Origin: Hyphomonadaceae bacterium
GTDB taxonomy: Bacteria; Pseudomonadota; Alphaproteobacteria; Caulobacterales; Aquidulcibacteraceae
Length of the DNA: 64,000 bases
NCBI GenBank assembly: GCA_019636095.1
Contig: JAHBYF010000005.1
Coordinates: 186,001-250,000 of the forward strand
Direction: 5' to 3'
Part shown: in pieces, positions 36,256 to 44,919 of the stretch
Layout of the letters: the number at the start of each line of letters is the position of its first letter
Numbering within the stretch: position 1 is the stretch's first letter
Notes under the pieces: generated by a model
The model's database searches: none
Told to the model about the DNA's origin: nothing
The model's input: the letters and a program-made list of their open reading frames with translations, nothing else
Made by a program: the position numbers and the translations under genes

Positions 36256-37488
36256 GTGCTGGCTGGTGCGATGGCGTTGCCGAATCAACCCCTGTCCGAC
36301 TTCGAGGAGCCCCAGCCTCTGGAGCTTACCGAGCCGCACACACCGCGGGCTCGGCAAGCCCTGGTGCAGCGGCTGTGCGAGGTCGTGTCCTGGCCCGAAA
36401 CGCGCCTGCCTGCCTATGAGCGCCAACTGGCGGCGGACATCCTTGTCGGCTTGTTGCGGACCAGCAATCTTGATGCGCGCCGTAAGTGCGCTCAGGGGCT
36501 TGCGCGTGTGCACGATGCGCCGAAGGCGCTGCTGCGTTACCTCGCGCGGGACGAAATCAGCGTTGCGCAACCATTGTTGGAAAATGGCGCTGGCTTCGAT
36601 GACTCCGATCTCATCGCGACCGTACGTGCAGGCGTCGCATGGCATTGGCTGGCGATAGCCCAGCGTCGCGGCCTCACTGAAACGGTAACCGATGCGCTTT
36701 TGCAGACGGGCGACACAGCGGCCATTGAGGCAGTGCTGCGCAATTCGGCGTCGCGCCTTTCGACGCAGGGCGTGGACATTGTTGTCGCCAAGTCGCGACA
36801 AGCGCCAAGTCTGGCGCCGCTTCTCGTTCCGCGAATGGAATTGAAGCCGACGCAGGCGCTTGTACTTTTTTGGTGGGCCGAGCATCACGCGCGCCTGCAG
36901 ATATTGCGCCGATTTGCGGTGGATCGGCAGGTGCTGATCCAGGAATTGGGCGAAGTGTTCAAGCTGGCGGCGGCCGAAGGTTGGGCGGACGCCGACACTC
37001 GCAAGACTTTGCAAGTGATTGAGCGGCGACAGCGTAATCGAGCCGCGGCGGCGCAAAGCCCCTACAAATCGCTTGAAGGCGCCTTGGCGGCGGCCGAGCG
37101 TGGACTTGACCGGGCTCTCATACACGAGATTGCGCATTTGTCCGGCTTGAAGCCGACCACCGCAGCGCAGATTTTCGCCGACGCCGGCGGAGAAGCGATC
37201 GGCGTCTTCTGCAAGGCTGTCGGGCTGAAGCGGCCGCTGATGATTGCGCTTTGGAAAGCACTGCGGCGGCCTGGCGGCGATCCCGATGCCTCGAATAATC
37301 CGCTCGGCCGCGCGGTCTACACGTTTGATACGTTGGCGACGGCGAAAGCGCAGACGGTGTTACGGTATTGGAATTGGTCCTTCACCGCCGATGCGGTGGG
37401 GATTGATCAACAATCCTATGACGACGACGTCCTGGAATTGTCGTTGGCGCGGCGCAACGCAGCGCTGTTGTTCAGCCGCAACGGCTGA
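36256..37488 (+). CDS. DUF2336 domain protein, copy 1
   Basis: About 405-410 residues, soluble, built of short helical repeats (HEAT-like): RKCAQGLARVHDAPKALLRYLARDE, then several LL-x-R/T-D/N repeats. Marks of DUF2336 are DDSDLIATVRAGVAWHWLAIAQR and the C-terminal EALIHEIAHLSGLKP-type helix repeat. DUF2336 is found almost only in alphaproteobacteria; no function is settled. The start is either the GTG at 36256 or the ATG at 36271 (MALPNQPLSDFEE). A second DUF2336 gene lies at 55.7-56.8 kb. Confidence 0.85.
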   Translation: MLAGAMALPNQPLSDFEEPQPLELTEPHTPRARQALVQRLCEVVSWPETRLPAYERQLAADILVGLLRTSNLDARRKCAQGLARVHDAPKALLRYLARDEISVAQPLLENGAGFDDSDLIATVRAGVAWHWLAIAQRRGLTETVTDALLQTGDTAAIEAVLRNSASRLSTQGVDIVVAKSRQAPSLAPLLVPRMELKPTQALVLFWWAEHHARLQILRRFAVDRQVLIQELGEVFKLAAAEGWADADTRKTLQVIERRQRNRAAAAQSPYKSLEGALAAAERGLDRALIHEIAHLSGLKPTTAAQIFADAGGEAIGVFCKAVGLKRPLMIALWKALRRPGGDPDASNNPLGRAVYTFDTLATAKAQTVLRYWNWSFTADAVGIDQQSYDDDVLELSLARRNAALLFSRNG

Positions 37489-37573
37489 GTCTAGGGCCGG
37501 ATCAATCTGGCGAATCCACTGATGCGAGGCTAAGCCTTGGTGTCGCGCGATGGCGGCGCGGGGAGGCGAATGA

Positions 37574-38038
37574 ATGCTTCACGCCGCAGCAATGTTTGTC
37601 GGCTTGGCGGTGTTGTGGATAGCGGCCACACAGCGTGCAAGTTCTCCACAGGACTGGGTGGTTGTATTTGGCGCGGCGTTTGTCTGCGTCATGGTGGCGA
37701 TGCGGTTCGGCGGCGCCACGGGCGCATTCGCACGGTCCCCGCGATTGCTTGCGCTCAGCGCTGCGCGCGCTGGCGCGGTGGCGCGCGGCGCGATCGCAAC
37801 ACTCCGCGCCGCGCTTTCTGCCGATGTAAAGCTAAATCCGGCTTTGGTTCGTCTACGGACGCGTGCGGCGGAGGCTGACGACCGGGCCGCATTCGCAAAC
37901 ATGATCAGCGCAACACCGGGCATGGTGGTCGTAGACCATGACGCCGACGGTTTGCTCGTTCATGTTGTCGACGAAAGCAGGATTGACGCGGCGGAACTCG
38001 GGCGGCTTGAGGCGAACGTGGTCGAGGGCGGACGATGA
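37574..38038 (+). CDS. mnhE: Mrp-type Na+/H+ antiporter subunit E
   Basis: 154 residues: two hydrophobic segments at the start (MLHAAAMFVGLAVLWIAAT and VVVFGAAFVCVMVAMRF), a short loop, and the C-terminal cytoplasmic signature SATPGMVVVDHDADGLLVHVVDES typical of MrpE/MnhE. It is first in a ten-gene operon encoding a membrane antiporter complex; the next gene overlaps it by four bases (ATGA). Confidence 0.88.
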   Translation: MLHAAAMFVGLAVLWIAATQRASSPQDWVVVFGAAFVCVMVAMRFGGATGAFARSPRLLALSAARAGAVARGAIATLRAALSADVKLNPALVRLRTRAAEADDRAAFANMISATPGMVVVDHDADGLLVHVVDESRIDAAELGRLEANVVEGGR

Positions 38039-38319
38039 CTGCGCTCGCAGCCGCTGTCGGCGTTGGCCTAGCGCTACTGTTGTGTGTGATGCGCTTGTTC
38101 AGCGGACCGACGCTCTATGACCGAACGTTGGCGATGAATGGCGTCGTCACCAAGATCGCGGTCATTGCTGCTGCGGTGGCTGTCGCGACGGGACGCGCGT
38201 CTCTCGTGGACGCTGCGTTTGCGTTCTTGTTCGCGAGCGTGATCGCGAATGTGGCGGCGCTCAAGTTTTTCCGGTCGCGGAGCTTCCAGCCGCCGCTTAT
38301 GCGCGCGGAGGAACGCTGA
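38035..38319 (+). CDS. mnhF: Mrp-type Na+/H+ antiporter subunit F
   Basis: 94 residues with three membrane helices. The family marks are LFSGPTLYDRTLAMNGVVTK between helix 1 and 2, and AAFAFLFASVIANVAALKFFR at the end. It starts within the mnhE stop and shares one base with mnhG, so the three are translationally linked. Confidence 0.9.
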   Translation: MTALAAAVGVGLALLLCVMRLFSGPTLYDRTLAMNGVVTKIAVIAAAVAVATGRASLVDAAFAFLFASVIANVAALKFFRSRSFQPPLMRAEER

Positions 38320-38687
38320 TGGATGCGGGCGTTGTGTTCGACCTCGTGCGGCTTGCCATATCCGGCGTAGTCGTAGCGAGCGGGCTCATCTTGATGGCCG
38401 GAGGCGCAGTGGGTCTATTGCGGTTTCCGGATCTTTACACGCGGCTGCACGCGGCGAATGTCGCGGACACCGTCGGTTCGGTCGTTGTTGTAATTGGGCT
38501 TGCCATCGCCGCGCCCGATTGGAGCATTGCCCTACGTCTCTTGTTGCTTGCAGGTTTGCTGGTGGCGCTGGGGCCGATGCTCTCGCACTTAGTGGCGCAG
38601 GCCGCGCACGCTGCGGGGCTCGCGCCGATCACCGGGCGATATGCAGCGCCGCGACCAGGATCAACGCGTCCGAGTTCGGGGCCATGA
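38319..38687 (+). CDS. mnhG: Mrp-type Na+/H+ antiporter subunit G
   Basis: 122 residues. MnhG is recognised by GAVGLLRFPDLYTRLHAANVADTVGS, where Leu-Arg-Phe-Pro-Asp-x-Y-x-R-x-H is the family motif. About three membrane helices. Coupled at both ends (one-base overlap before, four-base overlap after). Confidence 0.92.
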   Translation: MDAGVVFDLVRLAISGVVVASGLILMAGGAVGLLRFPDLYTRLHAANVADTVGSVVVVIGLAIAAPDWSIALRLLLLAGLLVALGPMLSHLVAQAAHAAGLAPITGRYAAPRPGSTRPSSGP

Positions 38688-39160
38688 GCGCCATCTTACC
38701 TTGGCTTGCGTTGGCGCTTCTGGGCGTGGCCATCGCGACAGCGATTGGCGCGTTGCTCGCTCGTTCGTTGTTCGTGAGTTGTCTTCACGTGACCGTCACG
38801 GGCGTTTCGGTTGCGGCTGTGGTGCTGCTCTTGCGAGGCGGCGACGCTGCAGTGGCGCTGGCGTTATTCGCAGCGGCGTGGACGCCGGTGCTTCTCATGG
38901 CGGCAATGTTGTTAAGCGCGCGCGTGACCAAGGCGAGGCAAGCGCGCCGCTTCCCCTGGTTGGGACTCTTGAGCGCCGCCGTCGCGGTCGTCGCCATCTG
39001 GTGGCCGCTGCTTGACGTCGTCACATCAGCGCCCCTGCGGGCGCAGAACGAACTTCCTGGTTTGAGTTTCTGGCTCGCCCCGCCGCTGCTTGTCGCCGGT
39101 ATCGCGTGTGTGGGAGCCCTAGGGTTCGGTGAACGTGGATCGCTGAGGCAGCGCGTATGA
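38684..39160 (+). CDS. DUF4040/MbhD-like antiporter subunit
   Basis: 158 residues, about four to five hydrophobic segments. RSLFVSCLHVTVTGVSVAAVVLLL followed by GGDAAVALALFAAAWTPVLLMAAMLL has the layout of the DUF4040 (MbhD) domain, which in classic MrpA is fused to the C-terminus of the large subunit. Here it is a separate gene. The start ATG at 38684 overlaps the mnhG stop by four bases. Assignment is by position and pattern, moderately sure. Confidence 0.65.
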   Translation: MSAILPWLALALLGVAIATAIGALLARSLFVSCLHVTVTGVSVAAVVLLLRGGDAAVALALFAAAWTPVLLMAAMLLSARVTKARQARRFPWLGLLSAAVAVVAIWWPLLDVVTSAPLRAQNELPGLSFWLAPPLLVAGIACVGALGFGERGSLRQRV

Positions 39161-39543
39161 AGCCAGAGTGGGACGCAATCGTCGTCGCCGCGGCGAGGTT
39201 TTTCGCGCCGCTGATGACGCTTTTTGCCTTGCTGCTGCTAGGCGGGCGCGTGGCCGGAAGCGGCGTCGGCTTCGTTGGCGGTTTGGCGTTCGGGTTGGTT
39301 CTGATGCTGCATGCGTTGACCTTCGGAGCGGCGGTGGCGCGGGCGGCGTTTCCAGCGATCTTGGCTCGCTCCGTGTTGGCCCTCGGCATCGTCAGCATCT
39401 GCGCAGGAGCGGGCCTGCCAGGTTGGACGTATGCGGCGCAGCTCATCGAAGCTGGCGCATTTCTGAGCACCGTCGGCGCGGCTGCGCTCATTCTTCAGGT
39501 CGTTTTTGGGCGCGCGCCGACATTGCAGGACGGTGAGTGGTGA
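39157..39543 (+). CDS. mnhB: Mrp-type antiporter subunit B (MnhB domain)
   Basis: 128 residues with four hydrophobic helices. AARFFAPLMTLFALLLLGG and GSGVGFVGGLAFGLVLMLHAL resemble MnhB, which carries a P-x-(I/L) helix and a GGGF-like helix. The start overlaps the preceding stop by four bases. Good agreement in size and position (between DUF4040 and MnhC, as in Mbh/Mrp clusters). Confidence 0.8.
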   Translation: MKPEWDAIVVAAARFFAPLMTLFALLLLGGRVAGSGVGFVGGLAFGLVLMLHALTFGAAVARAAFPAILARSVLALGIVSICAGAGLPGWTYAAQLIEAGAFLSTVGAAALILQVVFGRAPTLQDGEW

Positions 39544-39866
39544 GCGGAGCAGCCCTATCCGTTGATTTCTTGCTTGCCGCTGGCGGCGCGACGCTGCTGC
39601 TGATCGGTGCGGTGGCGGCGCTCCTGTCGGGCAACGCGATCAAACGCGTGGGCGGACTCCTCATCTGCGGTCTCGGCAGTGTTGCGGCGCTAGCCGCGAT
39701 GGGGGTTGGCAATGCAGCGCTCGTGACCGTGATCGCACTTCTGTTCGTTTATGCCGTTCTCGGAACGGCGCTCGTCGTTCGATTGCAAGAGAGCTATGGC
39801 GCAATCGAGACGCCAGAGATTGATGGGGCGGACGCCAATAGCGACGGGCGGGAACCGACTTCATGA
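39540..39866 (+). CDS. mnhC: Mrp-type antiporter subunit C (NuoK-like)
   Basis: 108 residues, three membrane helices: FLLAAGGATLLLIGAVAALLSGN, LLICGLGSVAALAAMGVGNAALV and TVIALLFVYAVLGTALVVRLQE. This is the NuoK/MnhC layout, although the buried Glu usual in helix 2 of NuoK is not obvious here. The start is a GTG overlapping the preceding stop (GTGA). A tandem GTG three bases upstream is equally possible. Confidence 0.82.
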   Translation: MSGAALSVDFLLAAGGATLLLIGAVAALLSGNAIKRVGGLLICGLGSVAALAAMGVGNAALVTVIALLFVYAVLGTALVVRLQESYGAIETPEIDGADANSDGREPTS

Positions 39867-41326
39867 CTCCCGCATATTTGGATCTGGCGCGCGCGCATGC
39901 GCCATTGTTGATGATCGTAGCACCTCTCTTGGGTGCAGCATTGACGCTTGTGACGGGCGCCGCCCGCGTGAGCTGGGTTGTCGCGTGCGTCGCCGCGGGG
40001 ATTGGGGCCTATGCGGCGATTGATTTCGCGTCGGTTGTGCTGGGCGGCGCTGGCCAAGCGATCGCGGGAGTGGGCGTTGCCCTTTTTGTAGACGGCGTTG
40101 GTTCGTTCGCGGCCGCGCTGCTGGCGAGTGTCGCAGCGGTCACGATCTTAGCAGTCGGTGCGTCGCTGAAAGACAGCGGCGCCGCGGTCGCGCCCTTGGC
40201 GCTTGCACTTGTGCTCTGCATTGCTTCCGGTTGGATTGGTGCGCTCGTGGCGCGCGATCTGATAGCGATCGTGGCGGCGGTCGAGACCGCGTGGCTCGCG
40301 TCAGTTGGGCTGGTGATGCTGAATGCTCAGCGTGGTCGCGGCGCCCTCAACGGTGCGCTGCGGATGTTGAGCTATGGCGGGGTAGGCGCTGCGTTCATGC
40401 TCTTGGGCGCTGGCATGATTGCACGTGCGACTGGCAGCTTCGCCATAGACGCGCTCCCGCTTGCGCACATTCAGGCGCACAACCTTGCCGCCGCGGGCGC
40501 TGCGCTGATTGTGCTTGGCCTGGCTGTAAAAGGCGCAGTCGCGCCCATGCACGCATGGGCCGCTGCCGCGGTGGGGCGCTTGCCGACGACCTATGTGTTG
40601 GGAATTGGTGTGCTGAGCGTGCTGGGAGCGCTGAGCGCGTTGGTGCGGTTTTCCGCATACGCTATCGCGGCGCCGGAGATCGGCGCGGCGATCTCTGCAA
40701 CGTTGGCCGTACTAGGAGCGGCGAGTGTCATCGTTGGCTCAGTCCAGGCGGTGGGCGCACGCAATCTTTTGCGGCTGACGGCGTATGCCGGTGCGTCACA
40801 AGCTGGATGCGTGCTGCTAAGCATCGCGCTTGGTTCGCCTGCAGGCTTTGCGGCTGCGTTGATGCAACTTGTTGCGTTTTCGGCAGCGGCGATGGCGCTT
40901 TATGGCGGCGCGGCTGCGGGGCGTGTGCAGTCGCTTGAGATGCTCGATGGTTACGGACAACGTGCACCGCTTGCGAGCGCCGCCATAACGCTTGGCGCGC
41001 TGAGTCTGATGGGCGCACCGCTGACGATCGGGTTTTTGGGGCGCTGGCGCTTGGTCGAAGCTGGTGTGGGCGCCGGTTGGTGGTGGGCTGCCGCGTTGGT
41101 GGTCGTCGCGTCGTTGGCTGGCGTGTTTTACGGCGGACGCCTGATCGAGCGCATGTATTTTCGCCGCGCCAATGCCGCCTATGCCGGCGAAAGGGGTGTC
41201 TGGCGCATTGCGCTGGCTCCGGCATTGATCGTTGCGATCGCCACTGTCACGATTGGTGTTGCGCCAGGCTTTTTGTTGCGTGCGGCTGCCGCGGCGTCGC
41301 TCAAGCTGACCGGGCTGGCGTCATGA
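39863..41326 (+). CDS. Large antiporter subunit 1 (MnhD/NuoN-like)
   Basis: 487 residues, about 14 membrane helices. The proton-conducting Proton_antipo_M region includes LAVKGAVAPMHAWAAAAVGRLPTT (Lys in helix 7, His-Ala-Trp) and NLLRLTAYAGASQAGCVLLSI. The loop normally reading P-T-P-V is LPTTYV. It is one of three large subunits in this operon. It begins four bases inside the mnhC end and is coupled to the next gene the same way. Confidence 0.88.
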   Translation: MTPAYLDLARAHAPLLMIVAPLLGAALTLVTGAARVSWVVACVAAGIGAYAAIDFASVVLGGAGQAIAGVGVALFVDGVGSFAAALLASVAAVTILAVGASLKDSGAAVAPLALALVLCIASGWIGALVARDLIAIVAAVETAWLASVGLVMLNAQRGRGALNGALRMLSYGGVGAAFMLLGAGMIARATGSFAIDALPLAHIQAHNLAAAGAALIVLGLAVKGAVAPMHAWAAAAVGRLPTTYVLGIGVLSVLGALSALVRFSAYAIAAPEIGAAISATLAVLGAASVIVGSVQAVGARNLLRLTAYAGASQAGCVLLSIALGSPAGFAAALMQLVAFSAAAMALYGGAAAGRVQSLEMLDGYGQRAPLASAAITLGALSLMGAPLTIGFLGRWRLVEAGVGAGWWWAAALVVVASLAGVFYGGRLIERMYFRRANAAYAGERGVWRIALAPALIVAIATVTIGVAPGFLLRAAAAASLKLTGLAS

Positions 41327-42813
41327 CGCCGGAAATCGCCATGTTCTGCGTGCTTGGCGCGCCGGTGGTGCAGGCCCTGTTGGTGATGCTCATCCCTAAG
41401 CCACCGGGATTGCGCGATCTCATTCACATTGGTTTCTCGCTCTTCGCGGCGAGTTGCGCGGTGTATCTTGTGAGCGCCGTTGCTCACGGCCAAACGGGTT
41501 ACATCGTGCTCGCGCGACCGTTGCCAAATGTGGATCTTGCCTTCGAGATTGACCCGCTTGGCGCGATGATGACTGCGGTGCTGACGGGGCTGGGTGTTTT
41601 GCACGCTGTGCACGCCGCTGGCGTAGCGCGGGCGAAGCAAGAGAGAGAGCCATCGCGCATGCTTGCGTTTATCGCTTTGGCGATGGCTGGCGTGACTGCG
41701 GTGGCGTTCTCAGCCAACCTCTTCAGTTTGTTTGTCGCCTACCAAGCATTAGCGCTCGCTGCGTTCCCGCTGGTGGCGCATCGCGGTGACAGCGAAGCGC
41801 GGCCCGCAGCGCGCGCGTTCCTTGCGACTTTGCTGGCCAGTTCGGTCGGATGTTTTCTGCCGGCGATCATCTGGACCTATGCGATCTCGGGTACGCTGGA
41901 TTTCCAAGTCGGCGGCGTGCTTGCAGGGCGCGTCGATGCGCTGACGGCCAACGTGCTGCTTGTCTTTTACGTCATGGGCATAGCCATGGCGGCGATCCCG
42001 CCCATGCATCGTTGGTTGCCGGCGTCGAGCACGGGCCCGTTTCCGGCTCTCGTGACCATTCAGGCGTTGGCGGTGTTGCCTGCCGGCGGCATCGGCGTGC
42101 TCAAGGTGGTGACGTTCGTATTTGGGGTGGGAATGGCGGAGGCTGCGATTGCGGCTCAAGCGCTCATCGTCCTTGTTGGCGTTGGCATGATTGTCGCGGC
42201 GCTAATCGCGCTATCGAAGCAGGATATTCGCGAGCGCTTGGCATATTCATGCATGGCGCAATCGCTTGCGGTGGTGATGGGAGCGCTGCTCTCGCTTCAG
42301 CCCGGACATTTTGGACCTGCTGGTCTGTTCGCGGCGGCGCTGCAAATTATCGCGCTATCCTGCTCAGCGGCGACGCTTCTGATGGGCGCTGGCACCACAG
42401 CGGCGATTACCGGGCGCACCAAGGTTGCGGACTATGCTGGCCTCGGCCGCGTCATGCCATGGACGTTTGCGGGCTTCGCGATCGCATCGGCGAGCATGAT
42501 TGGTATGCCGCCGTTCGCAGGCGCGTGGGCCAAGCTTTGGCTGATAACGGCCGCCGCTGGGTCGGGTCTGGTCTGGGCGGCTGGGCTTGCGGCTGGCGCC
42601 GCGATCCTGACGTTTGCTCATCTCGGACCGTTGGCCGCGAGTGCGTTGGCGGCGCGAGCCCCGACGGATGCGTTCAAGAGACCGGACGGCGCTTCGATTC
42701 TGCTTGCCGCGCCCGTCATTCTTGCGGCAGCCGCGACGCTGTCGCTGTTGGTGTCTGTAAACTCGCTGGCTGAGTTCTTGGCCCCGATTTGGACAGCGAG
42801 GGCCGCGCCATGA
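41323..42813 (+). CDS. Large antiporter subunit 2 (MnhD/NuoM-like)
   Basis: 496 residues, about 14 helices. The central signature reads MAAIPPMHRWLPASSTGPFPAL in place of K-x-P-x-H-x-W-L-P-x-A, so the helix-7 lysine appears to be missing while His-x-Trp-Leu-Pro is kept. The DIRERLAYSCMAQSLAVVMG segment corresponds to D-x-K-R-x-x-A-Y-S-x-x-x-x-x-G. The ATG at 41323 is inside the preceding gene's stop. The longer frame begins 246 bases earlier inside the previous gene and is excluded. Confidence 0.86.
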   Translation: MTPEIAMFCVLGAPVVQALLVMLIPKPPGLRDLIHIGFSLFAASCAVYLVSAVAHGQTGYIVLARPLPNVDLAFEIDPLGAMMTAVLTGLGVLHAVHAAGVARAKQEREPSRMLAFIALAMAGVTAVAFSANLFSLFVAYQALALAAFPLVAHRGDSEARPAARAFLATLLASSVGCFLPAIIWTYAISGTLDFQVGGVLAGRVDALTANVLLVFYVMGIAMAAIPPMHRWLPASSTGPFPALVTIQALAVLPAGGIGVLKVVTFVFGVGMAEAAIAAQALIVLVGVGMIVAALIALSKQDIRERLAYSCMAQSLAVVMGALLSLQPGHFGPAGLFAAALQIIALSCSAATLLMGAGTTAAITGRTKVADYAGLGRVMPWTFAGFAIASASMIGMPPFAGAWAKLWLITAAAGSGLVWAAGLAAGAAILTFAHLGPLAASALAARAPTDAFKRPDGASILLAAPVILAAAATLSLLVSVNSLAEFLAPIWTARAAP

Positions 42814-43085
42814 GCAAGTCTCCGCGCGCTCCGCAAAACAGCGATGTCTTTGGCCTGTTGTTGGTGTTTTGCCTGACTGCGTTTCTCGGTGGCCTTGGCT
42901 TCGACATCGCCGCGGGCGCAAGACTGCGCTTTTGGATCGGCGATCAGCCCGCGGCGGCCGGTGCGGTCGGCATCGCGGCCGTCCTGTTCGTTGTGCTCGT
43001 GGCACACGTGGGGCGCATTCTCTTGGACCGGCGCCATAAGGAAGAAGAGGGGGGTGATGGAAGAACTCAAAGAACTCACCCTTAA
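42810..43085 (+). CDS. Small two-helix membrane protein of the antiporter operon
   Basis: 91 residues starting MSKSPRAPQNSD, with helices at about 15-32 (GLLLVFCLTAFLGGLGFDIA) and 46-68 (AAGAVGIAAVLFVVLVAHVGRI), and a charged tail. I do not recognise a family. Its four-base overlap before and 29-base overlap with the following gene place it firmly in the operon, so it is probably a subunit of the complex. Confidence 0.65.
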   Translation: MSKSPRAPQNSDVFGLLLVFCLTAFLGGLGFDIAAGARLRFWIGDQPAAAGAVGIAAVLFVVLVAHVGRILLDRRHKEEEGGDGRTQRTHP

Positions 43086-44763
43086 TCCTGGCTTCGTGCC
43101 GATCCTCGCTGCGCTGCTGGTCTTGGCGCTGCCTCGAACCGTGCGTTCGCCGGTGATAGTTATCGCTGCGCTTGGTGCGTTCTGGCTGTTGCTGGAACAC
43201 GAGTTCGGTGCGGCGGCGGCGCGTAGTCAGATGGGCTTGCCCGTCGTGCTGCTGAAACTCGACGAACTGAATCGAATATTCGGCATCGCACTGCTGACGG
43301 CGCTTGTTGCGCTGGGCATTTACTCGGGTGCGCGGCGCAATCGTTACGAAGATGCGGCCATTTTGTTGCTGGCGGGGAGCGCGGTATCGGCGCTGTTCGT
43401 CGGTGATTTGATCATCAGCTTTGTCGCAACGTTGTCGGTAGCAGGGCTCGCCGCGGCTTGGGTGGTGTTCTCGTCTCCGCTGGAGGGCGCCAGCCGCGCC
43501 GGTGCGCGTTTGTTGATCTGGCACGGGCTTGAGGGCTTGCTGCTGCTTGTCGGTGTCGCGGTTCACCTTTCTTCGGGGGTGAGTGCGACGCAGGTTGGCC
43601 GGCTCGATGTAACGACCATCGGCGGCGCGTTCATCTTTGCGGCGCTGATGATCCGTATCGGCGCGCCCGCCGCGCATGTGTGGCTGAAGGATGCCGTGGC
43701 GCACGCATCGCCAACGGGCGCGGCGGCGATATCGAGCTTTACGACGATGCTCGGCGTTTACGCCTTGGCGCGCTGCTTCCCGTCGGAGCCGCTGTTGATT
43801 TGGATCGGGGCCGCCATGATGCTGCTTGGTGCGGTCTATGTCGCAGCAGAAGACGATCTGCGGCGCGCGGCGGCGTACGGGCTCACGATGCAAACCGGGT
43901 TGTGCGTATTGCTTGTGGGTCTTGGCACGCCGCTGGCGCTGGCCGCCGCCGAAGCGACGGCATTTGCGACGATCCTGGCGCTTCTAGCGTTGCAGCTGAC
44001 GCTCGGCAGCGTGCTTGAACGGCACGGATCGGCGTGCGTGTCACAATTGGCGGGGGTGGGGCGCACCATGCCGATTTCGGCGTTCTTGATGCTCGGATGC
44101 GGTTTGGCTGTTTCCGCCACGCCCGGACTTGCATTGTTCGCTGCGCATTCGGCTTCACTTGAAGCGGCGAGTCAGTGGGATTGGCGCTGGCTTTGGACAA
44201 TCATCTGGGCCGCGCCGGCGATGTTGTTCGTTGCGTTTCTAATGCGACCAGCGTTGGCGGCGTTTACGCGAACAGGGCAGGTGAGCCCCATTCGCGAAGC
44301 GCCTTTCTCGATGATGCTCGGATCAGCCTTGGCTCTGTTCTTGTGCCTGTCGGTCGGGCTCGCGCCGCAATGGCTGTTTGACTTGATGCCTTCGAGAACT
44401 TCGTTCGACCCGTTCATGATCGATCGAGTCGGACCGCAGTTTCAGCTGTTGGGTGGGGCGGGGCTCGCATTCTTGGCGCTTCGCTTGGCGCGGGTGACGC
44501 CAACTGAGCGCGAAGTTCGGTTGCTGGACATCGATGCGCTCTATCGGGGGCCGCTGGCGGACGCAGGCCGGTGGGCCGGCGTGTTGGCCTTGCGGATTTA
44601 TGGCGCTTGGCAGAGTTGGACCCGTCGGATGTCGGCCTTGGTAGCTCGTTCAATCGAAGCGCTGGCGCGCGCCTGTGACCGCCCGTACGGGCAGGCCGGG
44701 ACGGCGGCGGCGACCTTTCTTTGCCTGGGCGCATTGCTGTTGATCATGTTTCTGGTGAGATAG
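43057..44763 (+). CDS. Large antiporter subunit 3 (MnhD/NuoL-like)
   Basis: 568 residues, about 14-16 membrane helices. IGAPAAHVWLKDAVAHASPTGAAAISSFTTMLGVYALARCF is the conserved antiporter core (His-x-Trp-Leu, PTGAA), and AAEDDLRRAAAYGLTMQTG the following one. A C-terminal extension (about 480-568) of amphipathic helices plus a final helix recalls the lateral-helix region of NuoL. The start ATG at 43057 fits the family N-terminus; a longer frame from 42889 crosses the small gene. It ends the operon; no strong terminator follows. Confidence 0.86.
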   Translation: MEELKELTLNPGFVPILAALLVLALPRTVRSPVIVIAALGAFWLLLEHEFGAAAARSQMGLPVVLLKLDELNRIFGIALLTALVALGIYSGARRNRYEDAAILLLAGSAVSALFVGDLIISFVATLSVAGLAAAWVVFSSPLEGASRAGARLLIWHGLEGLLLLVGVAVHLSSGVSATQVGRLDVTTIGGAFIFAALMIRIGAPAAHVWLKDAVAHASPTGAAAISSFTTMLGVYALARCFPSEPLLIWIGAAMMLLGAVYVAAEDDLRRAAAYGLTMQTGLCVLLVGLGTPLALAAAEATAFATILALLALQLTLGSVLERHGSACVSQLAGVGRTMPISAFLMLGCGLAVSATPGLALFAAHSASLEAASQWDWRWLWTIIWAAPAMLFVAFLMRPALAAFTRTGQVSPIREAPFSMMLGSALALFLCLSVGLAPQWLFDLMPSRTSFDPFMIDRVGPQFQLLGGAGLAFLALRLARVTPTEREVRLLDIDALYRGPLADAGRWAGVLALRIYGAWQSWTRRMSALVARSIEALARACDRPYGQAGTAAATFLCLGALLLIMFLVR

Positions 44764-44848
44764 GGAAGACCCTACCTGCACTAAGAGAGATCGCACCTCG
44801 ACCTTCTCATTGCTGTTACGATGAATATGCGTTCAATATTTGTGGGAC

Positions 44849-44877
44849 TTGTCGCTTGCAAGACCTGCAACTATACT
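44849..44877 (+). promoter_or_regulatory. Predicted promoter of the mucR-like gene
   Basis: TTGTCG (-35) and TATACT (-10) are separated by 17 bases; the start codon is 42 bases downstream of the -10. The spacer contains the dyad TTGCA-AGACC-TGCAA, placed where a repressor would block RNA polymerase. The surrounding 110 bases are clearly richer in A+T than neighbouring genes. Confidence 0.45.
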
Positions 44878-44919
44878 CATACAATATCTGACCTTCACTT
44901 GCAGACAAAAAGCCGCTGA

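Noticed and set aside
42364..43893. 509-codon antisense frame over the antiporter genes
   Set aside because: Arg/Gln/His-rich shadow of membrane-protein codons; the plus strand has conserved antiporter cores.
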